From positions 1-31,661 of the forward strand of contig CAZIGG010000029.1 of assembly GCA_964538575.1 (NCBI GenBank): a stretch of 31,661 nt of DNA. Direction: 5' to 3'. Shown here piece by piece: positions 23,690-31,661 of the stretch. The notes beneath the pieces were generated by a model, which saw only the letters and a list, made by a program, of their open reading frames with translations, was not told the DNA's origin and did no database searches. This DNA is from UBA2336 sp964538575. Its GTDB lineage: Bacteria > Bacteroidota > Bacteroidia > Cytophagales > Cyclobacteriaceae. Each line of letters starts with the position of its first letter. Positions within the stretch are counted from its first letter, which is position 1. The translations under genes were made by a program, and so were the position numbers.

Positions 23690-24259
23690 ATGGAATCATT
23701 ATCAAACAGATCGAAAGTAGTATCGAACAAGGAGATGACCTTCTTAGAAAGGATTTATCTGCCTGCGGTGCTCAGCGGCATTGCCATTACGATCAAACAT
23801 TTGTTCCGCAAAAAAGCAACCGTAAGCTATCCGGAAGTGAAGCGTGAATTCAGCAAGATCTGGCGCGGCCATCACGTGCTGAAACGTGATGATAATGGAG
23901 CGGAGCGCTGCACTTCATGTGGTTTATGCGCAGTTTCATGTCCTGCTGAAGCAATTACGATGACTTCAGGTGAGCGGAAAAAAGGTGAGGAACATTTATA
24001 CCGGGAAGAAAAATACGCAGTAACCTATGAAATCAACATGCTGCGCTGCATTTTCTGCGGGTTGTGTGAAGAGGCGTGTCCGAAAGAAGCAATCTTCTTA
24101 ACAGACCGATTAGTGTACACCGATTTTGAGCGTGACGGATTTATTTATGGAAAGGATAAACTGGTAGAGAAAGTGGATGAGCGGATTGATGTGACGGTAC
24201 GCCAGACACCTGCTGTATTGGAATTCAAAAAGCATAAGCAACTCAGTCATAATAAATAA
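23690..24259 (+). CDS. nuoI: NADH-quinone oxidoreductase subunit I
   Basis: Two ferredoxin-type 4Fe-4S motifs give clusters N6a and N6b: Cys74, 77, 80, 84 (CTSCGLCAVSCP) and Cys120, 123, 126, 130 (CIFCGLCEEACP). An N-terminal segment (LERIYLPAVLSGIAITIKHL) anchors the protein near the membrane. It links NuoG to NuoB in the electron wire. Length (189) is slightly longer than in Escherichia coli, mostly in the C-terminal tail. Confidence 0.98.
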   Translation: MESLSNRSKVVSNKEMTFLERIYLPAVLSGIAITIKHLFRKKATVSYPEVKREFSKIWRGHHVLKRDDNGAERCTSCGLCAVSCPAEAITMTSGERKKGEEHLYREEKYAVTYEINMLRCIFCGLCEEACPKEAIFLTDRLVYTDFERDGFIYGKDKLVEKVDERIDVTVRQTPAVLEFKKHKQLSHNK

Positions 24260-24267
24260 CTTTCGGA

Positions 24268-24750
24268 GTGATACTAAACGTATTCTATTTTCTTTCATTT
24301 CTCGCGGTGCTTTCGGCCTTGCTTGTTGTGTTCTCGAAGAGTCCGGTGCACAGTGTGCTGTACCTGATCATTACATTCTTTTGCATAGGCGGACATTACA
24401 TTTTATTAAATGCCCAGTTCCTGGCAGTGGTTCATATTATCGTGTATGCCGGGGCGATCATGGTATTGTTTCTTTACGTATTGATGCTCCTGAACCTGAA
24501 CAAAGAATCAGAGCCGCATAAGGGTACGGTAATGAAAGTTGCTGCCGTAATTTTCGGTGGAATAATTATGGTTCTTCTTGTTGGCACCTTGCGGGGAGCA
24601 GAAGAAATGATGATCACGCAGGCTACCGATATCGGTATGGTAAAAACATTGGGTAAAGTAATGTTTACAAAGTTCTTACTGCCATTTGAAATAACATCAA
24701 TCCTGTTGCTGGCCTCCATGGTTGGCGCTGTAATGATCGGAAAGAAATGA
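24268..24750 (+). CDS. nuoJ: NADH-quinone oxidoreductase subunit J
   Basis: The 160-residue membrane protein has five hydrophobic helices, with the family pattern FLAVVHIIVYAGAIMVLFLY in the third. The start codon is GTG at 24268 (MILNVFYFLSF), which gives the expected N-terminal helix; no ATG gives a full first helix. It takes part in coupling quinone reduction to proton translocation. It ends in a 4-base overlap with nuoK. Confidence 0.95.
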   Translation: MILNVFYFLSFLAVLSALLVVFSKSPVHSVLYLIITFFCIGGHYILLNAQFLAVVHIIVYAGAIMVLFLYVLMLLNLNKESEPHKGTVMKVAAVIFGGIIMVLLVGTLRGAEEMMITQATDIGMVKTLGKVMFTKFLLPFEITSILLLASMVGAVMIGKK

Positions 24751-25052
24751 AGATACCTGTAGAATATTATCTCTGGCTGAGCCTTGCATTGTTTTGCATT
24801 GGCGTACTGGGTGTTCTCTATCGCAAAAATGCAATCATTATTTTCATGTGCGTTGAGCTTATGCTGAATGCGGTGAACGTATTGCTGGTCGCATTTTCAA
24901 CCTATCTGAATGATTCAGACGGACAGGTATTTGTATTCTTTATCATGGCGGTGGCCGCTGCGGAAGTTGCGGTTGGTCTGGCCATATTGATTATGATGTA
25001 CCGCAATACGCGCACAACGGATATTGATATTCTGAATCGTTTGAAATGGTAA
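24747..25052 (+). CDS. nuoK: NADH-quinone oxidoreductase subunit K
   Basis: This 101-residue protein has three membrane helices related to Mrp antiporter subunit MrpC. The two conserved membrane glutamates that line the proton path are Glu37 (MCVELMLNAVN) and Glu73 (AAAEVAVGLAI). Its start overlaps nuoJ by 4 bases and its stop overlaps the nuoL start by 7 bases, so translation is likely coupled. Confidence 0.97.
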   Translation: MKIPVEYYLWLSLALFCIGVLGVLYRKNAIIIFMCVELMLNAVNVLLVAFSTYLNDSDGQVFVFFIMAVAAAEVAVGLAILIMMYRNTRTTDIDILNRLKW

Positions 25053-26959
25053 GCTTTAAAACACTTGTCGCATTAATACCGCTTTTCCCCTTATTGGGCT
25101 TTTTAATCGTTGCGCTCAATGTGAAACGCTTGCCGCATGCTGCAGCGTCTTTCATTGCTTGCGGGGTTATATTGTTGTCCTTCATTGCTTCCCTGATCGT
25201 ATTTAAGGGATTACTTGATGCGCCTGAAGCCAATCGTTCGGTTCATATTTTCTTCTTCCATTGGATTCAGGCAGGAAATTTCTCCGCGAGCATGAGCTTT
25301 CTCATCGATCCTTTGTCTTCTGTATTCTTATTAATCATTACAGGTGTCGGATTTTTAATTCACGTTTACTCAATCGGGTATATGCATGACGATGCCGGCT
25401 TTAACCGCTTTTTCTCGTACCTGAACCTGTTTGTGTTCTTTATGCTGTTGCTCGTGATGGGTTCCAATTACCTCGTCATGTTTATTGGCTGGGAAGGTGT
25501 TGGACTTTGCTCATACCTGCTGATCGGGTTCTGGTTCAAAAATCAATCGTACAACAATGCAGCCAACAAAGCGTTCATCATGAACCGGATCGGGGACCTG
25601 GGACTTCTGCTCGGTATCCTCCTGATCTTTATCAACTTCGGAACAATCCATTACAGCAGCGTAGCCTCAATGGCTACAGGCTTTTCCACGGAAACATTAA
25701 CGCTGATTACCATTCTTCTTTTTATCGGAGCGATGGGAAAAAGCGCGCAGATCCCATTATACACCTGGCTTCCGGACGCAATGGCTGGCCCGACCCCGGT
25801 TTCAGCGCTGATCCACGCAGCTACGATGGTGACTGCGGGTATTTATATGGTCGCCCGTAATAATGTACTATACACATTGTCACCGCTGACGATGTATGTG
25901 GTAATGGTAATTGGATTAGCGACCGCCATTTTTGCAGCTACAATTGCGCTTAAACAAACTGATATTAAGAAAGTTTTAGCGTACTCAACCGTTAGTCAGT
26001 TAGGGCTGATGTTCCTGGCGCTCGGATTGGGAGCCTTTACAGCCGGCATTTTTCACGTGGCAACGCATGCGTTCTTCAAAGCCCTGCTGTTCCTTGGCGC
26101 AGGAAGCGTCATTCACGCCTTAAGCGGAGAACAGGATATGCGTAACATGGGCGGATTGAAGAAATATCTTCCTGTAACGTTCGCTACGTTTTTGATTGGC
26201 GTCCTGGCGATTTCGGGTATTCCGCCTTTTGCGGGATTCTTCTCGAAAGATGAAATTTTAGCGAATGCGTTTGCTTATAATCCTGTTGTATGGGGACTTG
26301 CCTTATTTGCATCATTGCTTACCGTTTTTTACATGTTCCGGTTGCTGTACCTGACTTTCTTCGGTAATGTCCGGGCAAATGCGCATGCGATGAGCCATAT
26401 TCACGAATCACCAAAAAGCATTACGGTTCCATTGATTTGTCTGGCGGTACTTTCGGTTGCTGGCGGATTTATGGGCGTTCCTGAAGCATTGGGAGGTTCA
26501 CATTGGTTGAACAATTATTTGTCGCCCGTATTTGCACAATCCAGGGAACTGGCTGAAGCGGATCATCATCTTAGCCATTCTACAGAATATGCATTGATGG
26601 GAACGGTTGTAGTATTAACATTGATTGTAATTGTATTTGCGTACATGAAGTATGCGAAAAATAAGCACGTTCCGGCCGCAGATGCAGATCTTTCGGGAGG
26701 GGCGAAGCTTTTGGCAAACAAGTATTACATCGATGAGCTGTATGCTGCAATCATCGTGAAGCCGCTGTACTGGTTTTCGAACCTCTTTGATATTTTCATC
26801 GAGCGGCTGGGTATTGATAAAATTGTGAACGCGTTTGGCGGATCGGTAGTAGAAGGAGGGAAGGCAACGCGGCTTAGCCAAAGCGGTTCAATCGGATTTT
26901 ATATTTTCCTGATGGTGATCGGAATTATTTTGATTTTGTTCTACGCCTTACTTGGTTAA
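25046..26959 (+). CDS. nuoL: NADH-quinone oxidoreductase subunit L
   Basis: This is the largest antiporter-like subunit (637 residues, at least 14 hydrophobic helices). The key membrane glutamate is Glu150 in FIGWEGVGLCSYLLIGFW, and the broken-helix region HAATMVTAGIYMVAR is present. The C-terminal part carries the extra segment expected for the long lateral helix that lies along the membrane arm. It is the distal proton pump of complex I. It starts inside the end of nuoK and is followed 15 bases later by nuoM. Confidence 0.97.
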   Translation: MVSFKTLVALIPLFPLLGFLIVALNVKRLPHAAASFIACGVILLSFIASLIVFKGLLDAPEANRSVHIFFFHWIQAGNFSASMSFLIDPLSSVFLLIITGVGFLIHVYSIGYMHDDAGFNRFFSYLNLFVFFMLLLVMGSNYLVMFIGWEGVGLCSYLLIGFWFKNQSYNNAANKAFIMNRIGDLGLLLGILLIFINFGTIHYSSVASMATGFSTETLTLITILLFIGAMGKSAQIPLYTWLPDAMAGPTPVSALIHAATMVTAGIYMVARNNVLYTLSPLTMYVVMVIGLATAIFAATIALKQTDIKKVLAYSTVSQLGLMFLALGLGAFTAGIFHVATHAFFKALLFLGAGSVIHALSGEQDMRNMGGLKKYLPVTFATFLIGVLAISGIPPFAGFFSKDEILANAFAYNPVVWGLALFASLLTVFYMFRLLYLTFFGNVRANAHAMSHIHESPKSITVPLICLAVLSVAGGFMGVPEALGGSHWLNNYLSPVFAQSRELAEADHHLSHSTEYALMGTVVVLTLIVIVFAYMKYAKNKHVPAADADLSGGAKLLANKYYIDELYAAIIVKPLYWFSNLFDIFIERLGIDKIVNAFGGSVVEGGKATRLSQSGSIGFYIFLMVIGIILILFYALLG

Positions 26960-26974
26960 CAGATAAGAGAATTT

Positions 26975-28444
26975 ATGCTGACGTTACTTCTTATATTTTT
27001 TCCGCTTGTTGCAGCATTTTTGCTTTTCATCTTAAGGTCGAAGCATGCGCACACCATCGCACTGACAGCAGCACTCATTGAACTGTTGATCTCAGCGGTT
27101 GCTGTCTTTGAATTTAAGAATGGAGGGGAAAGTTTATTACGGGCTAATTTTTATTGGATTGAATCGTTAGGTCTGAATTTTTACGTGGAGATTGATGGCA
27201 TCAGCCTGCTGCTGGTGCTGCTTACAACGGTACTGGTGCCGTTTATTATTCTTTCTTCTTTCGGCAGATCGTTTTCAAAACCTTCAACCTTCTACGGTTT
27301 AATCCTGATCATGCAAATGGCGCTGATCGGAGTATTCGTAGCGCAGGATGGACTTTTATTTTACTTGTTCTGGGAAGTCGCCCTCATCCCGATTTATTTC
27401 ATCTGTTTGATCTGGGGCGGAGAGAACCGGGGCCGGATAACTTTTAAATTCTTTGTGTATACGCTCGCGGGTAGTTTGTTCATGCTCATTGCGCTGATCT
27501 TTTTGTACCTGAAAACGCCCGGCACGCACTCGTTTGATATTGAAGCATTGTATGCTGCCGGAAGATCGCTTTCGCATGGAGAACAGGGTATTATTTTCTG
27601 GTTCTTATTTGTTGCCTTTGCTGTTAAGATGCCGGTATTTCCATTCCATACCTGGCAGCCTGACACTTACACAGTCGCGCCAACACAAGGCACTATGCTG
27701 TTATCCGGTATCATGCTGAAGATGGGTATTTATGGGGTGATACGCTGGTTGATACCGGTTGTCCCGATAGGGGTGATCAATTGGGGCATGACCGCCATCC
27801 TGATTTCGGTTATCGGAATTATTTATGCATCGTGCATTGCCATTGTGCAAAAGGATTTTAAACGTTTGATCGCCTATTCGTCCATCGCACACGTGGGACT
27901 TATTGCCGCTGGTTTGTTTACACTAAGTGTAACAGGTGTACAGGGTGCGATGATCCAGATGATCAGTCATGGTATTGTAGTGGTTGGAATGTTCTTTATC
28001 ATAGACATTGTGTACGATCGTACAAAAACCACAACGCTGTCAAACCTGGGCGGGATCAGAACCGCAGCTCCTCAACTGGCAACCGTGTTTGTGATCACGC
28101 TGTTGGGAAGTGTGGCGCTCCCGTTGACGAGCGGTTTCATCGGTGAATTCCTGTTGATTAATTCAATCTTCCAGTATAACGCCTGGTTGGGCGCTGTAGC
28201 AGGGGTAACGATTATCCTGGGTGCGGTGTACATGCTCAGGACATTCCAGAAATCAATGTCAGGTGAGACCAATGCATTAACAGCATCCTTTGCTGACTTA
28301 AAATGGAATGAAAAAGCGGTACTCTATCCGATAGTATTACTGATTATTTTGATTGGTATTTATCCGGCTCCGGTTCTTTCAATCTCCGAATCAGCCGTAG
28401 CCAAACTGATGGAACTTTATTCACCTCTTACTGCGATCCGATAA
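26975..28444 (+). CDS. nuoM: NADH-quinone oxidoreductase subunit M
   Basis: This antiporter-like subunit has 489 residues and about 14 hydrophobic helices. The conserved glutamate of the first half-channel is Glu134 (FYLFWEVALIPIYFI), and the sequence FPFHTWQPDTYTVAPTQGTM is the family signature in helix 7-8. It is one of three homologous proton pumps of the membrane arm. The nuoN start follows one base after its stop codon. Confidence 0.97.
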   Translation: MLTLLLIFFPLVAAFLLFILRSKHAHTIALTAALIELLISAVAVFEFKNGGESLLRANFYWIESLGLNFYVEIDGISLLLVLLTTVLVPFIILSSFGRSFSKPSTFYGLILIMQMALIGVFVAQDGLLFYLFWEVALIPIYFICLIWGGENRGRITFKFFVYTLAGSLFMLIALIFLYLKTPGTHSFDIEALYAAGRSLSHGEQGIIFWFLFVAFAVKMPVFPFHTWQPDTYTVAPTQGTMLLSGIMLKMGIYGVIRWLIPVVPIGVINWGMTAILISVIGIIYASCIAIVQKDFKRLIAYSSIAHVGLIAAGLFTLSVTGVQGAMIQMISHGIVVVGMFFIIDIVYDRTKTTTLSNLGGIRTAAPQLATVFVITLLGSVALPLTSGFIGEFLLINSIFQYNAWLGAVAGVTIILGAVYMLRTFQKSMSGETNALTASFADLKWNEKAVLYPIVLLIILIGIYPAPVLSISESAVAKLMELYSPLTAIR

Positions 28445-28445
28445 T

Positions 28446-29825
28446 ATGAATGCTTTATATATTGTTTGCGGACTTGGATTAACTGCACTTCTCGCAGAAG
28501 TTTTTAACATCCGGAAGATTCTGGGTGTGCTGGTGATTGTTGGATTAGCCGCTGCGATTGGTTCCACGGTTATTGAATGGGGCACTTCGGTTTCGTATTT
28601 CACCAGCATGGTTGTGTTTGATGATTTTGCGTTGTCATTCTCTGTTCTTATCATGTCCGTTACCCTCCTGTGGTTTTGGATGGCGCAGGATTACTTCAAC
28701 CAGGATAAGGAGCATTATACCGACCGGGCATCGCTGATCTTGTTTACGGTTGCGGGCGGTATCCTGATGGTTTCTTTCAATAATATGGCAATCTTGTTCC
28801 TGGGCATTGAAGTTTTGTCGTTATCGCTCTATACGCTTGCAGGAAGCAGACGGGATAGCTTAGCTTCGAATGAAGCTGCATTCAAGTATTTCCTGATGGG
28901 CTCTTTTGCAACAGGGTTTTTGTTGCTGGGCATAGCGCTCGTTTACGGAGCAACCGGCTCGTTCGACATTCGCGGCATTGCCGCCACCGTGGTTATCAAT
29001 TCCGAAACATTGCCCGCATTCTTTTATACCGGTGTTTTGTTAATCATGGTGGGACTTGCGTTTAAAATATCCGCGGTTCCATTTCATTTCTGGGCTCCCG
29101 ATGTGTATTCAGGATCGCCTACAAGCGTTACCGCTTTTATGTCAACGGTAGTGAAGATTGCCGCGGTTGCTGCATTCATCAGGGTGTTTTCCGCCTGCTT
29201 TACTCCGGTGGAGTCTACCTGGATACCCATACTCAAAATAATTACAATCCTGACGCTGGTTGTGCCTAACCTGATTGCCACCGTTCAGGATAATGTTAAG
29301 CGTATGCTGGCCTATTCAAGCGTAGGGCATGTTGGTTATATACTATTGGCTTTCATTGCACAACCTGAAAGCTCTTCTTCAACAATATTTTATTATTTAA
29401 CCGCATACTCAGTAGCTTCCATCACTTCATTTGCAGTATTACTTCAAATAGAAAAGCAAAATTCAGGAACCGATATTCTGCAATTTAACGGCCTGTTTAA
29501 GCGAAATCCATTTCTGGCTGTAGCATTAACCATCGCGCTGCTATCGCTGGCGGGTATTCCGCCTTTGGCCGGATTCTTCGGTAAATACATGGTTTTCGTA
29601 CAGGCGATAAACCGGGACATGATCTCATTAACCATTTTAGCTATTGTTACCTCACTGATCGGGGCGTATTATTACTTTAGGGTGATTATTGCCATGTTCC
29701 TCCAGGAACCTGCAGGAGAAGACGTTATTACCGTTCCGGTATCCCAAAAAGTGCTGATTGCCCTTCTTGTTGTACTCCTGTTTGCGCTGGCTGTATTTCC
29801 GGATTACGTTCTTTCCCTGATTTAA
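28446..29825 (+). CDS. nuoN: NADH-quinone oxidoreductase subunit N
   Basis: This antiporter-like subunit has 459 residues. Glu122 in FLGIEVLSLSLYTLAG matches the conserved membrane glutamate, and PFHFWAPDVYSGSPTSVTAF matches the lysine/proline region of the family. It is the last gene of the nuo operon. No obvious terminator hairpin follows; the next gene starts 66 bases on. Confidence 0.97.
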   Translation: MNALYIVCGLGLTALLAEVFNIRKILGVLVIVGLAAAIGSTVIEWGTSVSYFTSMVVFDDFALSFSVLIMSVTLLWFWMAQDYFNQDKEHYTDRASLILFTVAGGILMVSFNNMAILFLGIEVLSLSLYTLAGSRRDSLASNEAAFKYFLMGSFATGFLLLGIALVYGATGSFDIRGIAATVVINSETLPAFFYTGVLLIMVGLAFKISAVPFHFWAPDVYSGSPTSVTAFMSTVVKIAAVAAFIRVFSACFTPVESTWIPILKIITILTLVVPNLIATVQDNVKRMLAYSSVGHVGYILLAFIAQPESSSSTIFYYLTAYSVASITSFAVLLQIEKQNSGTDILQFNGLFKRNPFLAVALTIALLSLAGIPPLAGFFGKYMVFVQAINRDMISLTILAIVTSLIGAYYYFRVIIAMFLQEPAGEDVITVPVSQKVLIALLVVLLFALAVFPDYVLSLI

Positions 29826-29836
29826 GCGAAAAGGAC

Positions 29837-29867
29837 TTGAATCTGATCAATTAAATTTCTATTTTCA
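29837..29867 (+). promoter_or_regulatory. Possible promoter of the CBS-domain gene
   Basis: TTG at 29837-29839 and TATTTTCA at 29860-29867 are 20 bases apart. The -7 box deviates from TAnnTTTG at two positions, so this is a weak call; read-through from nuoN is an alternative. Confidence 0.3.
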
Positions 29868-29891
29868 TTGACCTGTTAAACTCTTGCCACT

Positions 29892-30323
29892 ATGAAACAC
29901 GTTCAGGATATTCTAAAAACCAAGGGTAGCGTTGTCTACTCCGTTGAACCTAATACCATGGTTTATGCTGCCATCGAGCAGATGTGCGACAGAAATATCG
30001 GTGGTTTAATGATTGTTGAAGGCGGAAAGCTTGTCGGGATTTTTACCGAACGCGATTATGCCCGTAAACTTATTTTAAAGGGTAAATCCTCAAAGGACAC
30101 ACCCATTAAAGACCTGATGACGCCAAATCCGTTTACGGTAACGCCTAAAACCAGTATCGAAGACTGTATGAAACTCATGTCAGGCAAGCACATCCGCCAT
30201 TTACCGGTTGAGGATAACGGTACGCTGATCGGTATGATTTCGATCGGAGACGTGGTAAAACACATCATCGAAGATCAGAAATCGACTATTGAGCACCTGG
30301 AGCAGTACATTGCCGGGCAATAA
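29892..30323 (+). CDS. Protein with two CBS domains
   Basis: The 143-residue protein consists of a tandem CBS pair. The first repeat runs from about residue 8 to 62 (VYSVEPNTMVYAAIEQM, then GGLMIVEGGKLVGIFTERDYAR) and the second from about 75 to 130 (FTVTPKTSIEDCMKLM, then IRHLPVEDNGTLIGMISIGDVVKHI). Such pairs bind adenosine nucleotides and act as energy sensors, often regulating an attached or partner protein; here nothing is attached. It follows nuoN on the same strand, but whether it is regulated with or regulates complex I is unknown. Confidence 0.92.
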   Translation: MKHVQDILKTKGSVVYSVEPNTMVYAAIEQMCDRNIGGLMIVEGGKLVGIFTERDYARKLILKGKSSKDTPIKDLMTPNPFTVTPKTSIEDCMKLMSGKHIRHLPVEDNGTLIGMISIGDVVKHIIEDQKSTIEHLEQYIAGQ

Positions 30324-30371
30324 TTTTAATTCGGTTACAATAATTCCTTGGAACCTTCGACTTTAGCAGGA

Positions 30372-31490
30372 GTGAAGTTTATTAAGAAGATTTTAAAGGG
30401 ATTATTCATTGTGGCCGTATCCCTGGCCCTTATCGTTACCATTGCCATGCAGTATAGCTCATTCGGAAAACTCCCTTCAGGTGAACGCTTAGAGCGTATC
30501 AGCAAATCGCCCAATTACAGGAACGGAAGCTTTCAAAACCTGACAGAAACCAACATGCTGGCGGAAGGAGCCTCGTATCCGAAAATGATAGTCGACTTCT
30601 TCAGCAAAGGAATTGACCGTGAGCCGGTGGATACATTACCCTCGGTGAAGACAGACCTGAAGTCATTGCCGTCAGATAAAACTACGGTGGTGTGGTTTGG
30701 TCACTCTTCTTATTTTATTAAGATCAACGGAAAGGATGTTCTGGTTGATCCTGTATTCAGTGAACGGGCATCGCCCTTTTCGTTTCTTGGAAAGAAGGCG
30801 TATCAGGTTCAAACTCCGTATACGCTGGAAGATTTCCCCGATAGTCTTGACCTGGTAATCATTACGCACGATCACTACGATCATTTGGATTATAATACCA
30901 TTAAAAAGCTTCATCCGCGCGTAAAGCAATTCTATACTTCCCTGGGTGTGGGTTCTCATCTTGAATCGTGGGGAGTTGATGCTTCGAAAATCACCGAGTT
31001 AGATTGGTGGGATAGTAAAACATTTGAGCGTAATTTTGAAATTACTGCCGCTCCGGCCCGGCATTTTTCGGGTCGTGGATTTACGCGCAATCAAACACTA
31101 TGGAGTTCGTTTGTGCTAAAAACAGATTCTGCCTCAATTTATATTGGCGGTGATTCAGGCTATGATTCAGCCTTTACCACAATTGGCGACAAGTATGGCC
31201 CCTTTGATCTTGCCCTGCTCGAGTGCGGGCAGTACAACACGATGTGGCCGAATATTCATATGATGCCGGAAGAGGTAGCGCAGGCTGCTGTTGACCTGAA
31301 AGCAAAAGCTTTTATGCCAGTACACTGGAGTAAGTTTACGCTTGCCTTACACACGTGGAAAGATCCCATTGAGCGGACTACGAAAGCTGCAGAACAATTG
31401 AGAGCTGCGGTAACCACTCCGATGATTGGAGAACCTGTTGTTTTAGGAAATGAGTTTCCGAAGAAGAATTGGTGGGAGAATTTAAAATAG
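30372..31490 (+). CDS. Membrane-anchored MBL-fold hydrolase, NAPE-PLD/UlaG-like
   Basis: I chose the GTG at 30372 as start, giving a basic N-terminus (MKFIKKILKGLF) followed by a membrane anchor (IVAVSLALIVTIAMQ); a TTG at 30348 would add eight residues. The metal-binding motif is HDHYDH (174-179 if counted from the TTG start), with a further His in PARHFSGRG, Asp in GGDSGYD and His in MPVHWSKF. The segment ARHFSGRG with RNQTLWSSFVL is typical of NAPE-PLD-like and related MBL proteins. Predicted function is hydrolysis of a phosphodiester or lipid substrate at the membrane, but the substrate is unknown. It is convergent with the isomerase gene. Confidence 0.88.
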   Translation: MKFIKKILKGLFIVAVSLALIVTIAMQYSSFGKLPSGERLERISKSPNYRNGSFQNLTETNMLAEGASYPKMIVDFFSKGIDREPVDTLPSVKTDLKSLPSDKTTVVWFGHSSYFIKINGKDVLVDPVFSERASPFSFLGKKAYQVQTPYTLEDFPDSLDLVIITHDHYDHLDYNTIKKLHPRVKQFYTSLGVGSHLESWGVDASKITELDWWDSKTFERNFEITAAPARHFSGRGFTRNQTLWSSFVLKTDSASIYIGGDSGYDSAFTTIGDKYGPFDLALLECGQYNTMWPNIHMMPEEVAQAAVDLKAKAFMPVHWSKFTLALHTWKDPIERTTKAAEQLRAAVTTPMIGEPVVLGNEFPKKNWWENLK

Positions 31491-31498
31491 TTATAGGT

Positions 31499-31533
31499 TT
31501 CAAGTTCCAGGTTCAATGCTTTAAACTTGAACC
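31499..31533. repeat. Inverted-repeat-rich spacer between convergent genes
   Basis: TTCAAGTT (31499-31506) pairs with AACTTGAA (31524-31531), and overlapping it GGTTCAA (31510-31516) pairs with TTGAACC (31527-31533), so two mutually exclusive hairpins are possible. The unit GTTCAAG/AGGTTC is a common intergenic repeat type in this phylum. It lies between two convergent genes and could act as a terminator or be a remnant repeat. Confidence 0.5.
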
Positions 31534-31556
31534 CGTAACCTGTAACATAGAACTTA

Positions 31557-31661
31557 TCAGATTGAATCGACTTCCTTAATCACAACCTTCTCCATTACAT
31601 CGCCTTCACGGATTTGGTCAATTACATCCAACCCCTCATAAACTTTACCGAACACAGTATG
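31557..31661 (-). CDS. Cyclophilin-type peptidyl-prolyl cis-trans isomerase, C-terminal fragment
   Basis: The last 34 codons of a minus-strand gene are visible, from the window edge to TGA at 31557. They read HTVFGKVYEGLDVIDQIREG followed by DVMEKVVIKEVDSI, the closing strand and helix of the cyclophilin fold (HTVFGKV...G.DV...I). The enzyme catalyses proline isomerisation in protein folding. Only the C-terminus is here, so localisation cannot be told. It is convergent with the MBL-fold gene. Confidence 0.9.
   Translation of the reverse strand, partial: HTVFGKVYEGLDVIDQIREGDVMEKVVIKEVDSI

Noticed and set aside
17036..29825. Possible alternative complex such as a hydrogenase or Mrp antiporter operon
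   Set aside because: All 14 nuo subunits are present in canonical order with their Fe-S and channel residues, and NuoD lacks hydrogenase metal ligands.
1..31661. Mobile elements, phage, CRISPR, toxin-antitoxin or defence genes
   Set aside because: I looked for transposase, integrase, repeat arrays and small two-gene cassettes on both strands and saw none.

Overview
The window looks like a chromosomal stretch of a Bacteroidota bacterium, most probably order Cytophagales. Four things support this. Bacteroidota-type promoter elements (TAnnTTTG, in several cases with an upstream TTG about 19-22 bp away) precede several genes, while Shine-Dalgarno sequences are mostly absent. Several protein families are typical of the phylum: the Gre-like protein often misnamed 3-oxoacyl-ACP synthase, a DUF6265-like protein, and TlpA-like thioredoxins with an N-terminal extension. 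The 14-gene nuo operon carries a short NuoG. The genes are ordinary chromosomal genes; I see no transposase, integrase, tRNA, rRNA, CRISPR array, phage gene or defence system. The species call is inference from protein character only.

Left part (1-5286): a secreted protein cut by the window edge, an exported TlpA-like thioredoxin, a hotdog thioesterase, an ECF/SigJ-like sigma factor, then a same-strand run of a membrane fatty-acid desaturase, a cold-shock protein and a DEAD-box RNA helicase. Those three functions (membrane fluidity, RNA chaperone, RNA unwinding) suggest a cold-response neighbourhood. A small conserved-looking protein of unknown function is convergent with the helicase.

Middle part (5287-16839): a tight three-gene unit of a nitronate monooxygenase-like flavoprotein, a SAM methyltransferase and a large exported GH5-like glycosidase, preceded by a promoter with an inverted repeat over its -7 box. 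Then come a DUF6265-like secreted protein, a 32-residue lysine-rich microprotein with its own terminator, an acyl-CoA oxidase/dehydrogenase with an unusual N-terminal helical extension, DNA polymerase IV, an acidic-tagged lipoprotein, a Gre-family-like protein, a small membrane protein and a DedA-family protein.

Right part (17036-29825): the complete respiratory complex I operon in canonical order nuoA-B-C-D-E-F-G-H-I-J-K-L-M-N, tightly packed with several overlapping start/stop codons. The Fe-S ligands of NuoB, E, F, G and I and the channel glutamates of K, L, M and N are all visible. NuoG is a short form that lacks the large molybdopterin-fold domain. After the operon come a two-CBS-domain protein, a membrane-anchored metallo-beta-lactamase-fold hydrolase of the NAPE-PLD/UlaG type, an inverted-repeat-rich intergenic spacer, and the C-terminus of a cyclophilin-type peptidyl-prolyl isomerase cut by the window edge.

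I did not find a convincing undescribed multi-gene system. The best leads are the cold-response cluster, near-leaderless promoters at the sigma factor and dinB, the NMO/methyltransferase/glycosidase unit, the N-terminal extension of the acyl-CoA oxidase, and a few small regulatory-looking repeats.
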